Origin: Clostridia bacterium
GTDB taxonomy: Bacteria > Bacillota > Clostridia > Christensenellales > Borkfalkiaceae
Reading direction: 5' to 3'
NCBI GenBank assembly: GCA_017467265.1
Contig: JAFTSO010000001.1
Location: 1 to 52,086 of the forward strand
DNA: 52,086 nucleotides
The position numbers were made by a program, and so were the translations under genes. Positions 46,520 through 52,086 of this stretch are shown piece after piece (position 1 is the stretch's first letter; each line of letters begins with the position of its first letter). The notes beneath the pieces are model-generated. The model was given only the letters and a program-made list of their open reading frames with translations, ran no database searches and was not told where the DNA came from.

Positions 46520-46553
46520 GCGCCCCTTGTAAGAAACAAGGGGCGTTTTTCCT
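46520..46553 (+). terminator. Terminator of the lacZ operon
   Basis: CGCCCCTTGT / ACAAGGGGCG stem with five-base loop and TTTTTT. Confidence 0.9.
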
Positions 46554-46569
46554 TTTCGCGCGCATACGG

Positions 46570-46598
46570 TTGACAAACGGGGCAAAGCATGCTATACT
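46570..46598 (+). promoter_or_regulatory. Sigma-A promoter of the YfhO-like gene
   Basis: Perfect TTGACA and TATACT are separated by 17 bp. Confidence 0.82.
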
Positions 46599-46641
46599 AA
46601 AAAGTGGAAAACGATAACCCCTACGGGGACGGAGTAAAACA

Positions 46642-49374
46642 ATGTCGGTGGAAAGACAGGAAAGCAACGAAAAAAAGAATTTTTTTGAGAAAATAAAGGG
46701 CTGGACGGCAAAGCTGGACGGTATGAACGCGGCGAAGGCTTGGCTGTGGGCGGCGGTGATAGCGGCGGTCAGCCTGCTGTTCGTGTTGTTGCCGTTTGTG
46801 TTCCGCAGCACGTACACCGTTTGGACGGGGATGAGCGGCGACGGTGCGACGCAGTTCATCACGTTCTTTGCGCATATAAAAGAAGTGGGCTGGCTGAAAG
46901 CGATCGGCGATTACGATTTTTCCGTGGGGCTGGGCGCTGACTATCTCACGTCCTTTTCTTTCTATTCGCTCTTCGATCCGTTCAACGTGATTTTGTTCAC
47001 GCTTCCCTTTGGTGCGATGACGAATTACACGATTACGATGGCGCTCAAACAGCTCGCTTGCGCGCTGACGATGTTTGCGTACTTGCGCTACAAAGGGGTG
47101 AAAAATTCCCGTGCGATCATACTAGCGACGGCGTATATGCTGTCGGGGTTCGTGGCGTTCACGTTCGTGCGCCATTACAATTTGGCGGTAGGACCTATCT
47201 ATCTGCCGCTGGCGATTATGGGCATTGACAAACTGTTCAAAAAAGAACGCCCGTACCTGTTCATCACGGCGCTCTTCCTGTGTCTGACGTCTAATTTTTA
47301 CGTATTCTTTTCGTTGAGCGTGTTTGTCGTGGCGTACGCGATTGCGTATTATTTCCACGATTGCGCGGTGAAGGGCGAGGAAAAGAGCGTAAAGGGGTTC
47401 TTTGCAAAGCTCGTGCCTATCGGCGCGTATTATCTGCTTGCCGTCGTGCTCGCAGGCGTGGTGCTGTTGCCGAATTTGTACGGGTATTTGCACGCGGCGC
47501 GGAGCGGCTCGAAGGGACTGGAATTTTTTAATTTCCAGACGTTCTTATCGCAGGGAGCATCGCTGTTCGTGCCGATGACGGGTAAAAATTACAGCGTGGT
47601 GTCTGTCAATTTGGCGAACGCGGTGCTGGTGCTGTACGCGCTGTTCAAAAAGGATAAACGCACGCGCTTGCACGGCATTTTCGTCATCGTACTGACGGTG
47701 GGATACGTGCTGCCCGTGTTCGGCTATGCGATGAATATTTTCAATTACAGCAACAACCGCTGGTCGTACGGGCTGAATTTCTTTGTGTACGTAATGATTG
47801 CGTTGCAATCGATAGATGGTGAAGAGGGGGCGTACGACGACGGCTCGATTAAAAAAATCAACGCCTTTTTCGTGATATACGCGGCGGTGCTGTTGGCGAG
47901 CGTTTTGCCTGCGGTATTGACGGCGGTGGGTTTGCAGGCGTGGTGGACGTACCTGCTGGCGGCGGCGATAGCTGTGGGCGTAGGGTACGGAGCGTATTTC
48001 GTTCTGCGATTGATCAAAAAGAACGGCGTGCCGAAAATTTTCAAGAAAATCTATCAGCCGACGGTGCTGTTTTTGCTCGGCTTTGCGCTGACGATCGGGT
48101 ACTGCTTTGCCTATTACACAATCTATTCGTCCCAGCACGACGGCAAGGAACGCTATGCCGCGCTGTTCTCCAAGGAAGAAGGGTTTATTGCGGAGCAGAG
48201 CAAGGACGAATTTTTCCGCGGCGACGCGATGGCGACGGGGGTATGGTACGATAATTTCGGTACGCGCGGTATGAACAACGGGTACTACGGTACGACGTTG
48301 TACAACACGATCGCGGATAGTGGCGTGTATGCATTTTTGCGTGAAAACGGCGTGTATAACCCCGCGCAAAATTTGGGTATGGGCGGTTTGGACGGGCGGT
48401 ACGCCCTGCAAACGCTGCTCTCCGTAAAATACAGCTACGACGTGCTGACGCAGCCCTACGGATTTAGCAAAGTGGACGGGTACGAGTATCTGTACGAAAA
48501 CGACAATTACCTGCCGTTTGGGTTTATGACGGACAGAGCGTACTCGCGCGAGCAATATTTGGCTTTGCCCGTTTTGGAACGGCAATATATGCTGCTGGAC
48601 GGCGTGGTGCTGGATGGAACGGTGGACGGACAATACACGTCCACGCTGGAAACAATCGCGCTCACGAACGAGAACGGGGCTGCGATCAAGGCCGTGCAAA
48701 AAGAAAAAACGACGGTGATTGTGGATGCTACCCCTCTGCAAGGCAAGGAAGTGTATTTTGCCGTCAAGGGCGTAAAGGAAGTGCCCAAAAATAATACGCT
48801 CATCGAGATTAGCTGCAACGGCGTGCAAAAGGAATACAACTACGTACCCAAGGGCAATTTGATGTACAGCGATCAGCGCGATTTCTATATGAATTTCGGC
48901 GTGGTGGAGAGCGGCACGAAAACGTTGGAATTTTCGATGTGGATCTCCGAAGGCGCGAAACGCGTGGATTTTGACGAAGTATCGTTATACGCCGCGCCCG
49001 TGGCAGATAGGCAGACTTCGCTCAATAGGTTGCAAACGGCGGCGCATTTGGAGAACGTGCAGCTGCAAGACAAGGGGCTGACGGGCACGCTGACGAGCGC
49101 GACGGACGGGTATTTGGTGTTGACGTTGCCGTACTCGGAAGGGTGGACGGCGTACGTGGACGGAGTAGAAACGGAGATTTTGCAGGCGGACACGGCGTTT
49201 ATGGCATTGCGGATCACGGGCAGCGCGAACACGCAGCGCATAGAGCTCCGCTACGAAACGCCCCACCTTGCGGTGGGCAAAGCGACCAGCTTTTTGGGCT
49301 TGGGCGCGCTGGGCTGCGTGATTTTGGGCGACACGACCGTGCGCCTGATTAAGAAGAAAAAGGAAAAACAATAA
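46642..49374 (+). CDS. YfhO-family membrane protein
   Basis: A 910-residue protein of the YfhO/GT-C-like superfamily. About 13 hydrophobic segments fill roughly 35-530. GDGATQFITFFAHIKEVGW and DYDFSVGLGADYL are the first extracellular loop, where acidic residues in such proteins serve catalysis. A large extracytoplasmic beta domain follows (about 535-880, with the family-typical LPYSEGWTAYVDG), then a last TM helix and a basic tail. YfhO relatives in Bacillota are linked to glycosylation of lipoteichoic acid. GGAG-type site. Monocistronic. Confidence 0.88.
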   Translation: MSVERQESNEKKNFFEKIKGWTAKLDGMNAAKAWLWAAVIAAVSLLFVLLPFVFRSTYTVWTGMSGDGATQFITFFAHIKEVGWLKAIGDYDFSVGLGADYLTSFSFYSLFDPFNVILFTLPFGAMTNYTITMALKQLACALTMFAYLRYKGVKNSRAIILATAYMLSGFVAFTFVRHYNLAVGPIYLPLAIMGIDKLFKKERPYLFITALFLCLTSNFYVFFSLSVFVVAYAIAYYFHDCAVKGEEKSVKGFFAKLVPIGAYYLLAVVLAGVVLLPNLYGYLHAARSGSKGLEFFNFQTFLSQGASLFVPMTGKNYSVVSVNLANAVLVLYALFKKDKRTRLHGIFVIVLTVGYVLPVFGYAMNIFNYSNNRWSYGLNFFVYVMIALQSIDGEEGAYDDGSIKKINAFFVIYAAVLLASVLPAVLTAVGLQAWWTYLLAAAIAVGVGYGAYFVLRLIKKNGVPKIFKKIYQPTVLFLLGFALTIGYCFAYYTIYSSQHDGKERYAALFSKEEGFIAEQSKDEFFRGDAMATGVWYDNFGTRGMNNGYYGTTLYNTIADSGVYAFLRENGVYNPAQNLGMGGLDGRYALQTLLSVKYSYDVLTQPYGFSKVDGYEYLYENDNYLPFGFMTDRAYSREQYLALPVLERQYMLLDGVVLDGTVDGQYTSTLETIALTNENGAAIKAVQKEKTTVIVDATPLQGKEVYFAVKGVKEVPKNNTLIEISCNGVQKEYNYVPKGNLMYSDQRDFYMNFGVVESGTKTLEFSMWISEGAKRVDFDEVSLYAAPVADRQTSLNRLQTAAHLENVQLQDKGLTGTLTSATDGYLVLTLPYSEGWTAYVDGVETEILQADTAFMALRITGSANTQRIELRYETPHLAVGKATSFLGLGALGCVILGDTTVRLIKKKKEKQ

Positions 49375-49376
49375 AT

Positions 49377-49504
49377 TGCAACGTAGTTGCATTGTGGTAA
49401 GATTACAATAACGACGGCGTAGCCGTCAAATCACGAAAACCATAGGTTTTCAATTCACGAACGCTCCGCGTTCAAATCACGAAAGGCATAGCCTTTCAAA
49501 TCAC
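49377..49504 (+). repeat. Array of five short hairpins with AAATCAC spacers
   Basis: Perfect hairpins with three-base loops occur at 49377-49391, 49413-49427, 49435-49451, 49459-49473 and 49481-49497. The last four are separated and followed by AAATCAC or AATTCAC with a 22-24-bp period. Stem sequences differ but pairing is kept. No T-runs follow, so they are not terminators. The ribosome site of the next gene lies just beyond. Confidence 0.85.
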
Positions 49505-49522
49505 TTTTAAGGAGAACCCTTT

Positions 49523-50713
49523 ATGTACAATCAAAAGGCATATCAGCTGGGTAGCAAGCGTTCGACAATCCGCGAGATTTTTGAATACGCAAAAAAACGT
49601 AGCGCGGAGATCGGCGCGGAAAACGTCTTCGATTTTTCAATCGGTAATCCGTCCGTACCTGCGCCCGACGCGGTGAACGAGAGTATTTGCCGTATCGTAA
49701 GCGAAACGCCGTCCGTGGCGCTCCACGGTTATACGTCCGCACAAGGGGACAAGACGGTGCGCGATACGATTGCGGAGAAATTCACGGCGCGTTTTGGCGT
49801 TGCGCTGTCGGGTGACGATCTGTATATGACCTGTGGCGCGGCGGCGTCTTTGACGATCACCTTCCACGCGTTAGCCAATGCAGGGGACGAATTTATCGTG
49901 TTCGCGCCCTATTTCCCCGAATACGCGGTGTTCGTGGTTGGTTCGGGGGCAAAGCTCACCGTTCTGCCGTCCGACGAAAAGACGATGCTGCCCGATTTTA
50001 ACGCTTTGGAAAAGGCGATGAATCCCCACGTCAAGGGGGTGCTGATCAACTCCCCCAACAATCCGTCGGGGGTGGTGTACGACGGTGCGACGATTGCCCG
50101 TCTTGCCGAAATTTTGCAAAAATATTCTGTGCAGTTTGGCGCGCCAATCTATCTGATTTCGGACGAACCGTACCGCGAACTGGTGTACGATAAGGAAACC
50201 GTTGTGCCTTGTGTGATGAAATATTACGACAATTCGATCATCTGTTATTCGTACTCGAAATCGTTGTCGATGCCGGGCGAACGCGTGGGGTATATCGCGG
50301 TGAACCCCAAAGCGACGGACGCAAAGGCGCTGTACGCGGCGGTATGCGGCGCAGGGCGTATCCTTGGCTTTGTGTGCGCGCCAGCGCTCTTCCAACGCGT
50401 GGCGGCGGAGTGCGACGGCATGACGGCAGATTTAAGCGTGTACAAGCGCAATCGTGATCTTTTGTACAACGGCTTGACTGATTGTGGCTTTACCTGCGTG
50501 TATCCCGACGGCGCGTTTTATCTGTTCGTAAAGGCGGCGGAAGAGGATGCGGCGGCGTTCTGCGAGCGCGCGAAAAAATACGAATTGCTGCTGGTCAACG
50601 GTGCGGATTTTGGCTATAAAGGCTGGGTACGTATCGCGTATTGCGTACAGACAGAGCGCATCGAAAAGGCGTTGCCGCTCTTCAAAAAGCTGGCGGAAGA
50701 ATACGGCTTATAA
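49523..50713 (+). CDS. Class I PLP-dependent aminotransferase (second copy, different subgroup)
   Basis: A 396-residue fold-type I enzyme. FDFSIGNPSVPAPDAVN opens it; HGYTSAQGDKTVRDTI, NSPNNPSGVVYD and ISDEPYRELVYD follow. The PLP lysine is in CYSYSKSLSMPGERVGYIA (about 253), and the Arg is in GWVRIAYCV. It differs strongly from the aminotransferase at 17.6-18.7 kb. AAGGAG precedes the ATG. Amino-acid substrate cannot be named. Confidence 0.93.
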   Translation: MYNQKAYQLGSKRSTIREIFEYAKKRSAEIGAENVFDFSIGNPSVPAPDAVNESICRIVSETPSVALHGYTSAQGDKTVRDTIAEKFTARFGVALSGDDLYMTCGAAASLTITFHALANAGDEFIVFAPYFPEYAVFVVGSGAKLTVLPSDEKTMLPDFNALEKAMNPHVKGVLINSPNNPSGVVYDGATIARLAEILQKYSVQFGAPIYLISDEPYRELVYDKETVVPCVMKYYDNSIICYSYSKSLSMPGERVGYIAVNPKATDAKALYAAVCGAGRILGFVCAPALFQRVAAECDGMTADLSVYKRNRDLLYNGLTDCGFTCVYPDGAFYLFVKAAEEDAAAFCERAKKYELLLVNGADFGYKGWVRIAYCVQTERIEKALPLFKKLAEEYGL

Positions 50714-50836
50714 GAAATTAGACGAAGTTTTGCGAAAAAGCGCGTAAAATTTACCCCAAAAAACTCCGTTCGACACAATTCGACAAAAGTAGTGTAAAAC
50801 GGACAAAAATAGACAGTCGATTTTGCTAATAAAATG

Positions 50837-50865
50837 TTGAAAAACGCCCCACCTTTTGTTATACT
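50837..50865 (+). promoter_or_regulatory. Extended -10 sigma-A promoter before the 59-codon gene
   Basis: TTGAAA and TATACT are separated by 17 bp, with TG one base before the -10. Confidence 0.78.
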
Positions 50866-50921
50866 ATACGTACAATATAAATTATTGTGCGCGCGATAAA
50901 AAAAACACAAGGAGAAAAGAT

Positions 50922-51101
50922 ATGATGGCGAAAGAAGTATGGCAGGACAAAACGGCGACGGCGGCAGATTTTGCGAAAACACTCTGCGAACTTGCGCGAG
51001 AAAATCTGGTAGGTTTGGTAGCAACGGAAGGGAATAACGAGTTTGTTTTTTCACTTCCCGGGAACGCGAAGGTCTTTCGCGTACGCGTAATAGAAGAATA
51101 A
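50922..51101 (+). CDS. Small unknown protein (59 aa)
   Basis: MMAKEVWQDKTATAADFAKT..., a soluble alpha-then-beta protein ending in FRVRVIEE. AAGGAG lies 8 bp before the ATG and the upstream promoter is strong, so it is very likely expressed. No family recognised. It lies between an aminotransferase and rpmG-secE-nusG. Confidence 0.72.
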   Translation: MMAKEVWQDKTATAADFAKTLCELARENLVGLVATEGNNEFVFSLPGNAKVFRVRVIEE

Positions 51102-51182
51102 GGAAGGCGAAAGCGCTAAAAAACGAGCAAAAAAATAATTTTGTAAAAATGTAAAAAAAATTAAAAAAAGCGCAAAAAAAGA

Positions 51183-51211
51183 TTGACAACCCCTCGAAAG
51201 TGTGATAAACT
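51183..51211 (+). promoter_or_regulatory. Sigma-A promoter of rpmG-secE-nusG
   Basis: Perfect TTGACA and TAAACT are separated by 17 bp. Confidence 0.8.
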
Positions 51212-51220
51212 TAATTGCAC

Positions 51221-51245
51221 GCACCCAAGAGGGGTGTAATTTTTT
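51221..51245 (+). promoter_or_regulatory. Terminator-like leader hairpin before rpmG
   Basis: GCACCC / GGGTGT stem with loop AAGAG and then ATTTTTTG, lying between the promoter and the rpmG ribosome site. It could be a leader attenuator. Confidence 0.5.
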
Positions 51246-51263
51246 GTATGGAGTTTTTTGATT

Positions 51264-51434
51264 ATGGCAGGTAAAGCTAAAACCGCTAGAGCGAAAATCA
51301 CGTTTGAATGTACGGAATGCAAGCAGAGAAATTACGACACGATTAAGAACAAGAAAAACGATCCTGACAGACTCGTTTTGAGCAAATATTGCCCGTTCTG
51401 CAGAAAGCACACCGAACACAAAGAGTCTAAATAA
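51264..51434 (+). CDS. rpmG: Ribosomal protein L33
   Basis: A 56-residue 50S protein beginning [20 protein letters not shown], with four cysteines in CTEC and CPFC (zinc-binding form). [25 protein letters not shown] is the L33 core. GGAG lies 11 bp before the ATG. The order rpmG-secE-nusG is conserved in many Bacillota. Confidence 0.95.
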   Translation: MAGKAKTARAKITFECTECKQRNYDTIKNKKNDPDRLVLSKYCPFCRKHTEHKESK

Positions 51435-51489
51435 TCCATTTTTGCGCAGGGTAAGCATAGCTTATCCGTTTGCGCGTACGAGGTAATCC

Positions 51490-51714
51490 ATGGCAAACGC
51501 AACAAAGGCAAAGAATAAAAAACCCAACTGGTTTAAGCGCGTTGGAGCAAAGCTCAAGGAAACGTTCTCTGAAATCAAGAGAGTGACGTGGCCTAAATTT
51601 ACCACGGTTTTGAAGACGACGGGCGTCGTGCTCGTAATCGTCGCGGCGTTCCTTTTGATCGTCACGGGCGTGGATTTGGGCTTGATGAAGCTGTTAGGGC
51701 TTCTGACGAAGTAA
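51490..51714 (+). CDS. secE: Preprotein translocase subunit SecE
   Basis: A 74-residue single-TM subunit of SecYEG. The cytoplasmic signature LKETFSEIKRVTWPK precedes the membrane helix (about 46-66). GAGG-type site. Between rpmG and nusG as expected. Confidence 0.96.
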   Translation: MANATKAKNKKPNWFKRVGAKLKETFSEIKRVTWPKFTTVLKTTGVVLVIVAAFLLIVTGVDLGLMKLLGLLTK

Positions 51715-51730
51715 GTCGGAGGGACGGAAT

Positions 51731-52086
51731 ATGCCAATGAACGAAGAACCGAAATGGTATATCCTGCATACCTATTCCGGGTATGAGCAAATGGTAAAGG
51801 ACAACCTGGAAAAGTTGATTGAAAACAACAATCTGGTCGACTATATCTTCGATTTTAAAATCCCTATGGAACAGGTGATCGAAGAAAATAACGGTAAGCG
51901 CAAGATCGTGGAAAAGAAACTGCTTCCTTGCTACGTCTTTATCAAGATGATTTATACCAACCAAATCTGGTATTACGTGACCAGTACGCGCGGCGTGACG
52001 GGTTTCTGCGGTCCGCAGGGCAGACCGATTCCGATGAAGGCGGAAGAAATCCGCAAAATGCGCTTGGAAGAGTTCGTATCCAACGA
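51731..52086 (+). CDS. nusG: Transcription antitermination protein NusG (truncated by the window edge)
   Basis: The first 118 codons are present. PKWYILHTYSGYEQMVKDNL and KKLLPCYVFIKM are typical of the NGN domain, which binds RNA polymerase. The KOW domain lies outside. CGGAGGG precedes the ATG, 16 bp after secE. Confidence 0.96.
   Translation, partial: MPMNEEPKWYILHTYSGYEQMVKDNLEKLIENNNLVDYIFDFKIPMEQVIEENNGKRKIVEKKLLPCYVFIKMIYTNQIWYYVTSTRGVTGFCGPQGRPIPMKAEEIRKMRLEEFVSN

Noticed and set aside
49377-49504. CRISPR array
   Set aside because: Units are 22-24 bp with palindromic variable parts and seven-base constant parts, the reverse of CRISPR; no cas genes.

Overview
The window looks like chromosomal DNA of a spore-forming, low-to-mid GC Bacillota of the clostridial type. 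The support is strong AGGAGG-type ribosome binding sites, several sporulation genes (SpoVB-like flippase, SpoIVFA/SpoIVFB pair, PdaB-like deacetylase, SpoVT), and gene orders also known from Bacillus subtilis: flippase-mazG like yabM-yabN, lon-engB, YaaO-like decarboxylase-tmk. A gut clostridium is a reasonable guess because of lacZ and a GH94 phosphorylase, but nothing seen here proves the taxon.

Layout. 1-500: AT-rich end of a possible integrated element abutting an intact tRNA-Gly gene (minus). 600-4400: plus-strand operon with flippase, MazG and Dus. 4470-10000: minus-strand engB-lon and a Wzz-CpsD tyrosine kinase pair. 10.2-16.4 kb: minus-strand RNase G, SpoIVFA/SpoIVFB, a small PD-(D/E)XK Fe-S nuclease, a two-OB-fold SSB-like protein and a PdaB-like deacetylase. 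16.6-25.9 kb: plus-strand Lrp regulator and aminotransferase, greA-lysS, an unknown membrane protein, YaaO-like decarboxylase, tmk, mntP and a GH20-like barrel. 26-31.7 kb: glyS (minus), fhs and glnS (plus), spoVT (minus). 31.8-33.3 kb: tRNA-Leu with a 1.4 kb integrated mini-element bounded by a 25-bp duplication of the tRNA 3' end. 33.5-35.8 kb: GH94 phosphorylase (minus). 36-41 kb: a four-gene cluster (SPFH/zinc-ribbon protein, four-TM protein, membrane-anchored YidD-like protein, 832-aa zinc-ribbon/beta-propeller-like protein). 41-46.5 kb: GNAT and AraC (minus), GPH symporter and lacZ (plus). 46.6-52 kb: YfhO-like protein, aminotransferase, small unknown protein, rpmG, secE and the start of nusG.

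How the genes work together. The AraC regulator, GPH symporter and LacZ form a divergent beta-galactoside uptake and cleavage locus. The SpoIVFA/B pair suggests sigma-K-type processing. rpmG-secE-nusG is the conserved start of the transcription/ribosomal cluster.

Most interesting: (1) the SPFH/YidD-like/propeller cluster, which I do not recognise as a described system; (2) the integrase-less tRNA-Leu mini-element with GGGGGCAG iterons at both ends, and a similar layout beside tRNA-Gly; (3) arrays of tiny hairpins joined by an AAATCAC spacer in intergenic DNA; (4) a short dispersed repeat found just after the stop codons of several genes.
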